A stretch of DNA of 64,000 nucleotides, taken from Agapetus fuscipes. Lineage: Eukaryota > Arthropoda > Insecta > Trichoptera > Glossosomatidae. The position numbers were made by a program, and so were the translations under genes. This document shows positions 42,600-52,309 of this stretch, one piece after another. Every line of letters begins with the position of its first letter. Positions within the stretch are counted from its first letter, which is position 1. Under the pieces are notes generated by a model. It worked only from the letters and a program-made list of their open reading frames with translations. It ran no database searches and had not been told where the DNA came from. The stretch spans positions 18,647,298 through 18,711,297 of the forward strand of contig OX637342.1 of assembly GCA_951799405.1 (NCBI GenBank), written 5' to 3'.

Positions 42600-42930
42600 C
42601 AAATAACATTTTTTTCAAATTATTAAAGTTATTTTTTTTTTAAATAAAGCCTTACTTTCTTTCTAGGTTTATTCTTACAAAATATACCAATTTCTCGCCG
42701 ATGTTCCTTGAGATATAGATTCGGTATGAAATTTCTGATTTCCCTTGCACATATTTTGGCTGCAACTGGCGAATTCCTAGCGACGTCTATACCTCTTCCA
42801 TTTCACTGTCGCAACTCAATAAGGGATGAAAGTTGCATTCGAATAAGATGGAACAGATAGTCCTGAAGGATACCGTCGCAGGGGGAGATTCAATTCTAGA
42901 AAAATGCAGAATTCCCTCCAGATATTGAGG
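42600..42930. other. No recognisable feature
   Basis: Unmatched A+T-rich sequence preceding the double hairpin. Confidence 0.45.
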
Positions 42931-42933
42931 TGT

Positions 42934-43003
42934 GAAGGTAGCGTAGACTCTACGCTACCTTCAATATAATCAATGCTCTACGCCGTAGAGCATTGATTAT
43001 ATT
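42934..43003. other. Two adjacent perfect hairpins
   Basis: GAAGGTAGCGTAG-ACT-CTACGCTACCTTC (13-bp arms) is followed without a gap by AATATAATCAATGCTCTACG, one C, and its exact inverse (20-bp arms). CTACG recurs in both. The sequence is not shared with any other repeat in the window. Confidence 0.9.
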
Positions 43004-43004
43004 G

Positions 43005-43240
43005 CCACCTGAAAACTGAATAAACGCTGATACACAAATTTAAGAAATCGTCAATAAAAAATTTCATTTTTAGTTACTTCTCATATTAAGTGAACTAATT
43101 ATAAGGAAGTGCTGATAAAAAACTTCTAAACTACAGGATTTTGACACTTTTTAGTGATTTCTCTAGTAGAAAATATGAAAAAATGTGCATTTATCTGAGG
43201 AGCCCATGTTGTGTTCATATGTCACTTATTTAATTTCACT
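43005..43240. other. Spacer, nothing recognised
   Basis: A+T-rich; no frame or repeat. Confidence 0.45.
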
Positions 43241-43241
43241 T

Positions 43242-43740
43242 GACCGGTCCGTAGTTCAGTGGTAACACTTCGTACTCGTAAATGGAAGGTTGTGGGTTCG
43301 AATCCCGGCGGAGCACAAAAAATATACTATTTATAATTTCAAATTTGTTGTTCGCTCGGTTGAAAAATTCATAAATCCTTTACCAATGACCGGTCACCGA
43401 AGCTCCATCCAGCCTTACAGCAACTGGGTCTAGCTTAAGAATTGGCGCTTTGTAGCGACGACGATCAAGCTCGTAAAAAGGTCGATAGATCAATTGGTAG
43501 AATGCTTGCATTCCATGCCGAGAGCAAGGGTTCGATCTCAAAGGTTTACTCAGCCTTCACAAGAAATGAGAACCAGTCCCTCCGGGAGCTGGGAAACCCC
43601 CACTTCAACTGAAAGTGGTTGGTGTGAGGCCGGCCCCCTTACCTTTAAAAATAAATAGGTTCCGAATCGCCACATGCGAACCTTCGGGGAAAACGCACGC
43701 AAGAAATTACACTATATGTGTAGCTTAGTTGCGTTTGCGT
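43242..43740 (+). mobile_element. SINE A-B dimer, best preserved
   Basis: Head GACCGGTCCGTAGTTCAGTG, box B GGGTTCGAATCCCGGCGGAG, body, junction ATCAAGCTCGTAAAAAGGTC, B head with GGTAGAATGCTTGCATTCCA and GGGTTCGATCTC, GGAGCTGGGAAACCCCCACT, end TATGTGTAGCTTAGTTGCG. The A tail (AAATAAATCATCC) is absent at the junction. Confidence 0.9.
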
Positions 43741-43792
43741 TTTACTTATAAGGTATCGATATGGTGCATTCAAAAGTATTTAATTTCTTAGA

Positions 43793-44060
43793 ATATGCTG
43801 TGATGACACCAAAAGCGCTCGAGAAAATAAACCAACTCCTGAAGAAAAGATTTTTTTTATACTATTTATTCAAATAAATAATGTTTGATTTTGTAGGGTT
43901 TGTGTATTCACACGGTGAAAATTCATTTGAATTTAAAATAAAATATTTATTTCAAAACGTAGTTTTGAAAAAACTCTTGATAATGACCAGAATCTTGAAG
44001 GTCGAAAGTGCTTGAGGTAGATAAAATTATTGTGAAAATAAAACTACGTTTTGAAAAAAA
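43793..44060 (+). repeat. Penelope-like relics
   Basis: GATGACACC...CGCTCGAG and CTCCTGAAGAAAAGA at 43793-43850 parallel 51640-51690. A second GATAATGACC-loop-GGTCGAAAG structure lies at 43978-44013. CAAAACGTAGTTTTG and AAACTACGTTTTG form an inverted pair. Decayed. Confidence 0.35.
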
Positions 44061-44097
44061 AAAAAATTTAAATTAAATAATATATATATATATATCA

Positions 44098-44190
44098 GGC
44101 TTATTTATTTTTAATTGCACATGATAAGAGAGCGCCGTTTTTGTGTGTGTCACACCTCAAGGGCCCTCTCCGATCACGGATAAGACTTTT
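44098..44190 (-). mobile_element. SINE-A-like tail variant
   Basis: GAGCGCCGTTTTTGTGTGTG, CACACCTCAAGGGCCCTC. It resembles the SINE-A 3' region but continues into an AAAT-type tail (TTATTTATTTTTAATTGCAC) instead of AATCATCC. Another copy is at 55662-55735. Confidence 0.6.
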
Positions 44191-44515
44191 TGAAAAGGTG
44201 CGTCTTAAGAGCTCCGCGAAATATGCCCATAGATTTGGAGTTCTTCACTAATAATGTTCATCTAACACCCGTAAACTTTATGGTTTTGAATATGAAAATT
44301 CCACGTTTCAAAATTTCCCAATAATTAAGCTTTGTATGCGCATTGAGCATTCATTTGCTGGGGTGTGGATATGTAGTTGGTAAAATCTATTTCCTCACAC
44401 AAGTATTCTCAAATGCAAGAGATTGCAATTCTAATTACGCCGCTAATCGGCACATGAAGCTTTGCACAAACCACAATGTGGCGGTTTACATTGAGCTCAA
44501 ATTTGCTCAACAAGT

Positions 44516-44650
44516 CTTCCCGGAACATCACCCATACAAGCTTGCTTACTGGAACATCACCCATACAAGGAAGCTTCCCGGAACATCACATATATGCAAG
44601 CAAGCTAAATGAAACATCACACATACACGCAAGCTTCCCGGAACATGCAC
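44516..44650 (+). repeat. ~30-bp minisatellite
   Basis: Four to five units of the type CCCGGAACATCACCCATACA + AGCTTGCTT. It grades into the CA-rich microsatellite. Confidence 0.75.
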
Positions 44651-44755
44651 ATATTTACACATCTACACAAACATACATACATACAACACATACACACATG
44701 CATATACACACATATTTACAAATTCCCACAAACATATTAAATACAACACATACAC
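44651..44755 (+). repeat. CATACA-type microsatellite, left block
   Basis: ACACATACATACATACAACA and similar. Separated from the right block by the palindrome at 44756-45003. Confidence 0.85.
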
Positions 44756-45003
44756 ACATTTTAAAGAATAAAAAAAACGGATTTTACTGACCGTGCAAAA
44801 GAGAAGAACGATTTTCTCTACGTTTCGTCGGAGTCATATCCGACGTCCTCAGGCGACGTGTGTCTTCTACAAAGAGGAACATGTTCGTGGTTTCTACACA
44901 CGTCTCCTGAGGACGTCGGATATGACTCCGACGAAACGTAGAGAAAATCGTTCTTCTCTTTTGCACGGTCAGTAAAATCCGTTTTTTTCATTCTTTAAAA
45001 TGT
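44756..45003. repeat. Near-perfect palindrome with a hammerhead-like motif on each strand
   Basis: Arms of ~110 bp run from ACATTTTAAAGAATAAAAAA to TTTCATTCTTTAAAATGT. On plus: TCTC (44903-44906), CTGAGGA (44907-44913), helix II GTCGG/CCGAC, GAAAC (44933-44937), GTA, then GAGA (44941-44944) pairing with TCTC as helix I. The minus copy is at 44815-44856. Both keep the catalytic core order, with one extra C before helix II. The palindrome sits inside a microsatellite, showing it is a discrete insertion. Confidence 0.75.
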
Positions 45004-45029
45004 CTAACGACCGTAATCATAATTTAAAA

Positions 45030-45560
45030 TCTTTAAACATACACACATGCCTATATTTACACATCCTTACAAACATATACATAACACATGCACATACATA
45101 CATGCACATACACAAATGCCCCTATTTGCACATCCACACAAACATATACACATGCTCATATTTACAAATCCACACAAAAACATACACAACACATACACAC
45201 ATGCCTATATTTACACATCCACACAAACATATACATAACACATGCACATACATACATGCACATACACACATGCCCCTATTTGTACATCCACACAAACATA
45301 TACACATGCTCATATTTACAAATCCACACAAAAACATACACAACACATACACACATGCACATACATACATACATGCACATATTTACACATCCACACAAAC
45401 ATATACACAACACATGCCCATATTTACCCATCCACACATGCACATACATACACACATGTCGCATGCCCAATACACGCACACTTACGCATTCTCTTTTACT
45501 TACACACATGCCCAAATAAACACAATATGATCACATGCACATTACACGCACGCACACATT
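45030..45560 (+). repeat. CA-rich microsatellite with 154-bp higher-order unit
   Basis: GCCTATATTTACACATCC recurs at 45048 and 45202 with the intervening order conserved. Open frames on both strands here are His/Thr/Tyr-rich shadows. Confidence 0.85.
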
Positions 45561-45727
45561 GTCGCAGACGAGCCGTCTCTATCAGCCATCGCCGCGTCTA
45601 TTCTTCAATCGAAATCCTCGCAGCACTTATCTTAGGGTAAATACGTAGGGATGCCAGCACACGGTACGCAGTACTGTATCTGATACAGAAATTAAAGTAG
45701 TACGGATCAGATTCCTTAATTTATTTC
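45561..45727. other. Spacer, nothing recognised
   Basis: Short unmatched stretch before a MITE. Confidence 0.45.
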
Positions 45728-46372
45728 GGGCCTGTTGCACCAAACTCCAATCAGACAAAAATTCAAATAAAGTGTGATTTCTCCTATCAAATCAAAGATT
45801 TGGTTGCATATATGTAAACCAGTTGATGTACATCATCTTTTCTGTTCAAATTCCATGATATTGTTATGTAAATAGTCAAAGTACAAATATTTTAGGTAGG
45901 TAGATAGGTATAGGAACTAATTATGTTGGTACTCGTAGTTTTTGAAGTCTTCTGGGTCAGCTTCTACCTACTAAGTATCTATCTACTGTAAGCTGATAGA
46001 ACAGTCTAGCAAAAATGTGTTCTCCATAGTTCTACTTTCTCAGTATAAAAGGGCGCAAGTTGTTTGCACCGTAGTTGTATACCTTCAGCCTCTCACCAAC
46101 ACAGTCAACAAATTAGAGCAGTGAACCAAAACCAGTAAAAATAAATCCAAGTGTAATGAAATAAATGAAAGTGTAAAAATAAATCTACACGTATAAAATA
46201 TTAAAAGTAAAAAGAAGAAAAGAGTTTTATTTAAAAAGTTTCCGAACCCCAAAAATCGTAACAATATTATAACTCACTTCCGAGAAATATTAAACCGATT
46301 TTCTTACCAGAATTAAGCAATCAAATGTGATGTGTCAATAAAATATTGATTGGAGGTTGGTGCAACGGGCCC
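45728..46372. mobile_element. PIF/Harbinger-like MITE split by a solo LTR
   Basis: TIRs GGGCCTGTTGCACCAA and TTGGTGCAACGGGCCC, extending to CTCCAATCA. Flanks are TTC (left) and TTA (right), a TTA duplication with one change. Without the LTR the element is ~240 bp. Confidence 0.72.
45862..46263 (+). mobile_element. Solo LTR, 402 bp, with target duplication
   Basis: TGTTATG...CGTAACA with ATAT at 45858-45861 and 46264-46267. TATA region CAGTATAAAAGGGCGCAAG, then CAACACAGTC and AATAAA signals. Ends like the LTRs at 9902 and 63250. Confidence 0.87.
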
Positions 46373-46379
46373 TTAGAGT

Positions 46380-46620
46380 TGACAGTAGTCCTTTAGTTAA
46401 ACCTAAGTTATTTTTAAAGGAAGTAGTGCGAAATAATATTGAATTCTTCTTCTTCGTAATCTTGTTCCTCATTGCTGAGGGTTGTGACCCGTGTGGAAGC
46501 AACCACTCTTCTCCATTTCAGTCTTGACTGCGCTGCCCTGGGAAGTTCTTGGTTCTCTTTCTTACTAATGAACATTTTCGTACGTAAGTTAAAACAGATC
46601 TATAATGTATATTTTCGTTA
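46380..46620. other. No recognisable feature
   Basis: Unmatched sequence. Confidence 0.45.
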
Positions 46621-46623
46621 AAA

Positions 46624-46870
46624 TATTGATGATGATGATGAGTTGATGATTTCTTTATAGCGCTTCTTTATATTCATGATGTAATCACTCCAAGGGCGCT
46701 TGTGCAAACGATGCCAGAAATTTTCTTGTCTTCAGTGCATTCCAAAACTTTCCATGGTCCTCTAGCTCTCTCACATGATGTGGCAGACGGTTTCAGGCTA
46801 GAGGACCAGCAACTGCAAATGCACGCTCTCCAAACGTTGTGTTAACTCATCTTATAGGTTCTTCAATCCT
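46624..46870 (-). mobile_element. CR1-like LINE C-terminal fragment
   Basis: Minus translation: TFGERAFAVAGPLA (stop) NRLPHHVRELED, ALKTRKFLASFAQAPLE, stop, then AAATCATCAACTCATCATC tail. One in-frame stop replaces the expected Trp in WNRLP. Confidence 0.75.
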
Positions 46871-46919
46871 TGTTTTGGCTCCAGTTTCAGTAATATCTAG
46901 TCCTCAGATATCATAAGTC

Positions 46920-47010
46920 AACAGCGACGACCAAGCTCTTGAGGTGTGATTCACACAAAAACAGCGCTCAACAAAAAAATCATCCTAACATGAGTATTAT
47001 TACTTTATTT
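46920..47010 (+). mobile_element. SINE-A 3' fragment
   Basis: CAGCGACGACCAAGCTCTTG, CACACAAAAACAGCGCTCAA, AATCATCCTAACATG. GCAGAGGG before CTCTTG is deleted. Confidence 0.75.
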
Positions 47011-47164
47011 TCAGTCCATCCCTTGGCCGGCAGCCCAACTCTCAGCGTATGAAATATGCATTCCCTCCACGGGCGCTGTAAGTGCTAGAATCGACTGGAT
47101 ATTTAAACTCGCACAGCGTCGGGCTTGTGTGAATAATTGAAGAGGCTTATGGCTGCTATGAAAG

Positions 47165-47340
47165 ATGAGGAAAAGTCTGACGTCGCTCGGCGTGTATTTA
47201 GGGAAAATGAAATTGCGTGAAAAAAAAGTGATGGATACAAATTGTTTGATGTTTGTAAAGAGGCAAAAAGAAATTCTTCTGAGGCTCTGGTGGCTCCTAG
47301 TGGAATTATGGCGGGGCTACAGCTTTATATTAAATGATAA
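47165..47340 (+). mobile_element. RTE-like LINE relic
   Basis: AAAAAAGTGATGGATAC, TGTTTGTAAAGAGGCAAAAA and GAGGCTCTGGTGGCTCCTAG recall the KKVMD...EVCKDRKK end and the GGCTCTGGCCACCCCTAG 3' UTR of the ACAGTT-tailed family. Heavily decayed. Confidence 0.5.
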
Positions 47341-47459
47341 CTTCTTCTTCTTTATCCACAGCTTTTCTCATTTCACTCCTTGGCGTAGACTTGGCGTAGA
47401 CTGGCGTATCTTTATCTTAAATTCTATCGGCTGTCATATGTTTTTTTAATGCTTTTTTT

Positions 47460-47920
47460 TTATTCCTTGACTTATGGGTTGGTATGCGGGTGACCACACA
47501 TGCTGTAGAAAATGGTTCACTTTGCCAATGTCACCTCTGTTTCAGGAAAGGTCGGCGGGAGTTGCAAGGTGTATGTTCATTTGAGATTTGGTTTTTATGT
47601 TGAAGGTTCAAATGCGGCATGCTTAAGCGCGAACTTGTACGTATCTGCTTGTGAGAATGCATGCAATGTGAATCCCCAATGTTACATATATTTGCAGCTT
47701 AGATTAGATTAGCTTTGCGGTGGCCGGGCCGGTTGTCTGGAACAATTTGCCCGTCGGTGTTCGCGCGAACCAGCCTACCCTACCACCACCTTCAGGAAGG
47801 GACTGAAGACACTGCTTCTCCAGAAGCCATGGCGCCCTTGAGATGTTCCTGGACCATTAAATGGCGCCACAGGAAATAAATCATCCATCCTCATCATCAT
47901 CATTAGATTAGATAGATTCC
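47460..47920 (+). repeat. L3 module, plus, tail split by a CR1-like end
   Basis: TTCCTTGACTTATGGGTTGG ... GCAGCTTAGATTAGATTAG to 47712; TTAGATTAGATAG resumes at about 47906. The CR1-like fragment lies inside the TTAGA repeats. Confidence 0.8.
47713..47905 (+). mobile_element. CR1-like LINE C-terminal fragment
   Basis: VAGPVVWNNLPVGVRANQPT, a frameshift, LKTLLLQKPWRP or shifted FSRSHGALEMFLDH, stop, then CCTCATCATCATCAT. Near-identical in design to 16434-16680. Confidence 0.75.
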
Positions 47921-47929
47921 CATATTCAA

Positions 47930-48585
47930 AATAAGATTTTCTATAAAATGAAAATAGAAACTATGTTTTCTCAAATGAAAAATAAATTATAAGAGGCGTT
48001 TTTATATATCTTTGTAAATAAGATATATATTATAGATTATACACGCGTCATTTGACGACAAAATTTTGTCTATATGTCGATTTACTAGCGGACCTTATGG
48101 TATTGTAAAAACTATTTGTAAAATTTCCCCTACCCAAAATTTTTAATATAAATGATTTGTAGAGATTTTACATGGAGCTTTGGTAGAGCTTTCTATGAAT
48201 ATTTTTCTTAAGAAAGATATGCGTAGATACACATTATAATACCAGAAAGTTTCTATTGAAAACGCTCTTTTTGAGACACGTTTTTAAAGCTGTCAGAAAG
48301 AGTTGAAACGACACACGCTGTGTAAGCGACAGCTTGTCAAAATAAGACTTTTTCAAATACTAAAAAAAAAATGTATTTATGTAACTTAGGAATTTATTTT
48401 GTATCTCTTCCATTTGTTATGTCAATAATAAAAAAAATATGCTTAAAAAGTTCCTGGAAACCGTTTAGATATAAATGTTTCAGGAAAAAAATTACGGTTT
48501 TTTTTCGTAAAGGAAATATTTCCAAAAATTATCTTTAAAAGGTGATGCTTCAGATTCAAGGTTTATAAGTCCTTTTTACTCCATT
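47930..48585. other. No recognisable feature
   Basis: Strongly A+T-rich; no frame or repeat match. Confidence 0.45.
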
Positions 48586-48589
48586 ACAT

Positions 48590-48960
48590 CTAATCTATAT
48601 CTAAATCTAAGCTGCAAAGATATATATCATTTAAGATTTACATATATTAAACGCATTTCCATAAGCAGACATGTATAAGTTCGTGCTAATACATGCCGCA
48701 TACAAAATTAAACCTACAAAATTAAAACCCAAAACTCAATACACCTACAAAATTAAAACCCAATCTCAAATGAACATAAGCCCTGCAACTCTTTCCGACC
48801 TTCCCTGAAACAGGGGTGACATTGGCAAAGTGAACCATTTTCTACAGCAAGGGTGATCACTACAGCATGGGTGGTTACTCACAAATTAAAATCCAAGCCT
48901 CAAATGAACATAAACCCTGCATCTTTTACCGACCTTCCCTGAACAAGGGTGACATTGTAG
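48590..48960 (-). repeat. L3 module, minus, with internal duplications
   Basis: ATCTAAATCTAAGCTGCAAA; CCTACAAAATTAAAACCCAA is duplicated. A second partial module (AAATCCAAGCCTCAAATGAA) follows CTACAGCATGGGTGGTTAC, so two copies or a local duplication are fused. Confidence 0.72.
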
Positions 48961-49018
48961 GTAGCTCTATTGAAGAAGATTATTTTGTAAAATTAACTCG
49001 AATTATAATATTCATCCT

Positions 49019-49260
49019 TAAGAAAGTGTGAAAGGAAAAAGAAGGAAGGGACGACCGAGAAAAGTATGGAGTGATCAGATTGAGGAGATTGTGAAAGAAT
49101 GGGATATACAAAGTGAGCGTAAAAGAAGAAAATGCATGAAAAAGGTGATGGATATGAAGGAATTGAAAGAGGTATGTCAGGATAGAAAAAATGGAGGCAA
49201 CTCTGCAGAGCCACCCCTAGCGGAATGGCGACAGAGTTACAGTTACAGCTACAGTTACCA
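49019..49260 (+). mobile_element. RTE-like LINE C-terminus, ACAGTT-tailed
   Basis: KGRPRKVWSDQIEEIVKEWD, SERKRRKCMKKVMDMKELKE, VCQDRKN, then GGCAACTCTGCAGAGCCACC and ACAGTTACAGCTACAGTTAC. Frame open until a shift near the end. Confidence 0.8.
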
Positions 49261-49494
49261 CGTATGTAAATATATAAAACTAATTTATTAGTCTAATTTT
49301 TAACTTGATTATGTAAAAACAAGTTTATGCCCACAAAGTCAGATGCAAGTCCTTATTTGTACCACTGTGCGCCACCTGATATTCAATTTGATAGTTGAAT
49401 AATAAACACGTACAGCCTCTTGCAACAATAATTCGATCAGTATCCATACTGTGTCTGCTAGAGGTGAATACATTATCTTACGATCTTTGTATAA

Positions 49495-49560
49495 GATAAA
49501 GACTACAGGGGAAGAACAAAGAATTTCAGTTGAAGAAAATTAGGAGTAAATCAAAATCTA
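49495..49560. mobile_element. MITE arm, copy of 15351-15601 left end
   Basis: GACTACAGGGGAAGAACAAA and GTAAATCAAAATCTAAAAA parallel 15351-15400. The rest is missing. Confidence 0.5.
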
Positions 49561-49561
49561 A

Positions 49562-49742
49562 AAACACTTATACGTGTCTGTTTGTGAAAATGCATATAAT
49601 TCGAATCTTTAATGTTACATATATTTGCAACTTAGATAAGATTAGATAAGATGCAAGATTTATTTTCATGTGAGTTTGGTTTATTTTTAACGTACACATA
49701 CAGCATTAAAAAGCGTGAACTTACATGTGCCTACGTGTTGAA
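49562..49742 (+). repeat. L3 module 3' fragments
   Basis: TACGTGTCTGTTTGTGAAAA ... GCAACTTAGATAAGATTAGA, then a second degraded piece (GTACACATACAGCATTAAAA). Confidence 0.65.
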
Positions 49743-50305
49743 TTAATCTTATCTAATCTAATCTAAGTTGCAAAGATATGTTACATTGGAGATTCACATT
49801 ACATGCATTCCCACAACCAACACACGTACAAGTTTGCACGTGCCTCATGTGAGCCTACAACATAAAAAACAATCTCAAACGGACATACACCCTGCAACTC
49901 TTGCCGTCCTTCCCTGTAACAGGGGTGACATTGGCAAAGTGAACCATTTTTTACAGCATGGGTGGTCAGCCGCATCTATAAGTCAAGGATTATACACGAC
50001 AAATTACATTTTTTAAATCAATAAATAATAATATACATGGACATCAAAAACTTAAAACATAAAACAAATTTCATTTTAATAAACCCTAGCCGTCAACATT
50101 ACAGATCAACCGCCATTTCTTTCTGTCCTTACATACTTCTTTCATTTCCTCCAGAGTCATAACCTTCCTCATGCAAGCTCTCCTTTTATTATGACTCTGG
50201 ATATTCCATTCATTCGCAATTTCGGATATTTGGTCCATCCATACCTTTCTCGGTCTTCCTCTACCACGACATCCATCTATTTTACCAACATATACTTCTT
50301 TAAAT
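49743..50305 (-). mobile_element. RTE-like LINE 3' end with L3 module
   Basis: L3 module 49743-49990 on minus, spacer, then the C-terminus VYVGKIDGCRGRGRPRKVWM ... KKVMTLEEMKEVCKDRKKW-type with RKVMT, ending CNVDG. It is truncated at the VYVGKI codons. Close to 55757-56832. Confidence 0.85.
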
Positions 50306-50409
50306 GTCAATATATACATGAACATATATGCAGCGTAGATTATTATAAATATAAGAAATAATTTACTGAAGATTTTAAATTACGATTACGTTCGTTTGAC
50401 ATTTTTTGA

Positions 50410-50600
50410 ATAAAAAAAACGGATGTTATTGACTGTGAAAAGAGAAGAACGATTTTCTATACGTTTCGTCAGAGTCGTTTCCGACGTCTTCAGGAGGCGT
50501 GTGTGTTCTACAGAGAAGAAATACGAAGTGTTGAATTATTGTTCTTTGCTCGAGGTCAAAGGTTGTATGTAGGTACATTTATTGACCTTCGGTGATGCAT
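50410..50600 (-). repeat. Hammerhead-like module
   Basis: Minus: CTGAAGA, C, GTCGG...CTGAC, GAAAC-GTA (50457-50502). Preceded by GTCAATAACATCCGTTTTTT on the outer side, as in 1-240 and 44756-45003. Confidence 0.6.
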
Positions 50601-51200
50601 TCATAGATGTCGCAATAGCTCCACTTGTACAGAAGGACGATTTTTGTCATTTTGTGAAACCGTCCGATTAATAAAAGTAAATAATTTATTGAGTTTTATA
50701 TGCCAACATCTTTTTAAAATTTTCTTTGTATGCGTTTAGTGTCCCATCTTACTTTAAACTTTTGATACAACTTTTTTTTATTTCGTGAACTTTTCAGTGC
50801 AAGATATTCATGCGAGTATTCTGTATGAGTTTTCTCTGCGTGCTTTATGCATGAGCTTCCACTGTGACCTTTTTCCATTAACCAGTCTCCTGAATCATGA
50901 TTAATATCCACAATTAAAGCCTCCGAAGCTCCAGCCTTATTTAATTATTACTCTCTGGCTTTATATTTCACCACTGAAAACAGAGCCTTCGGTAATTGAA
51001 ATGTATACAAAGGTCGGGCATATTTTTTCAACATTTATTTTTAAATCGCATGATTTTTTAATGAACGGTTAATGGGTGCAAACATTGCAATTAAGACTTG
51101 ATTTGGGTAATTTTTCATGTCCTCTTAATTTATTTTATTTTAAATAATATTGTAATTATATCCTTTGCTAAAAATTTACAAAAATAAGTTTTTGTAAATA
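50601..51200. other. No recognisable feature
   Basis: A+T-rich; a 65-codon minus frame is not recognisable. Confidence 0.4.
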
Positions 51201-51202
51201 AA

Positions 51203-51440
51203 ATGGCGGAGCACAAAAAATATACGAGTACCATTTATATTTTCAAATTTGCTCTTCGCTGAGTTGAAAAATTCATAAGCCTTTACCAAACACCGGTCAT
51301 CAACAGGTCCATCCAGCCTTACAGCAACTTGGTCTTGCTTGAGAATTGGCGCTTTCTACAGCGATGATTAAGCTCGCAGAGGGCTCTTGAGGTGTGAAAC
51401 ACACAAAAACAGAGCTCACAAAATAAATCAGCCTAATTTT
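51203..51440 (+). mobile_element. SINE-A, lacking most of the head
   Basis: GGCGGAGCACAAAAAATATA, GCTCTTCGCTGAGTTG, GCAGAGGGCTCTTGAGGTGT, AAATAAATCAGCCTAA then a T-run. Confidence 0.85.
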
Positions 51441-51639
51441 TTTTTTTTTAAGTTTTTTAATTATTTTATTAAGTTTTTCTTCACGAGATGATGTAGGTAT
51501 TTCCTCGAGCGCTTTCAATCTTATCACATCATTGTCAAAGGGACAACTAACAGTTATAAAATTACAAATGTGAATTGAGGAAGAAAATTTTAGGTGGTGG
51601 AGCTATGGTGGGTTGACAATGTGAATGAAAATTATGTGA

Positions 51640-51735
51640 TAACACCGAAAACGCTCGAGTACATAAATTAACTCGTGAAGAAAAACTTTGTGTTTTATTT
51701 TTACATTATTAATTTCAAATTAATCTGCAGAATTC
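51640..51735 (+). repeat. Penelope-like relic
   Basis: GATAACACCGAAAACGCTCGAG and GAAGAAAAACTTTGTGTTTT match the inverse of 385-470 and, weakly, 43793-43850. Confidence 0.35.
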
Positions 51736-51809
51736 AATACACAAACGCTACAACTTTTAAACTTTTTTATTTAAATGTGTATGTATTTTTTAATTTAATT
51801 TGAATTGAT

Positions 51810-52050
51810 TTGGTTATTGAATCACACGTCAAGAGCCTCTTGGAGGATCGGCTTACACACACTTATTTATTCCATACATTTTTTTTAAATAAGCATTGTA
51901 TTTGCAAACATTTTTTAAGTTGGTGTAACGCTGACCACGCATGCTGTAAATATTTTTTTTACCTGTAAAACTAATTGGTTTCCTGTCATCACATGCGGGA
52001 AAAACACGGTAAGAAGTAACACTATGTGTAACTTCTTTGCGTAGCATTAC
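51810..52050. mobile_element. SINE-A and SINE-B scraps
   Basis: AATCACACGTCAAGAGCCTC (51818-51840) is a SINE-A 3' scrap on minus. CTGTAAAACTAATTGGTTTC, CATCACATGCGGG and GTAAGAAGTAACACTATGTG (51963-52040) are a SINE-B 3' end on plus. Confidence 0.5.
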
Positions 52051-52239
52051 ATTTAAAAAAAAATTTGAAATTTGGAATAGTTCAATTATTATTATCCCAA
52101 AAAAAAAAAATTTTGGAAAATGGCATTTTACTTCGTTGTTATCCGTTTGCTCTTCGGCAAAATATCAATTCCACGTTGCGAAATTATCGTTTTAATCTAA
52201 TTTCATCACTCGTAATTCCGAAACTGTAAATTCCGAAAT

Positions 52240-52277
52240 GAAACATCGATACATGACGATACATGTATCGATGTTTC
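52240..52277. other. Perfect 16-bp hairpin
   Basis: GAAACATCGATACATG, six-base loop, CATGTATCGATGTTTC. TAATCACATTGTGATTA, a second palindrome, follows at about 52287-52303. Confidence 0.85.
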
Positions 52278-52309
52278 GTTTCACATAATCACATTGTGAT
52301 TACCGAAAC

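Noticed and set aside
45000..45640. Open frames of up to 176 codons rich in His, Thr and Tyr
   Set aside because: Translation of a CA-rich microsatellite, open in several frames.
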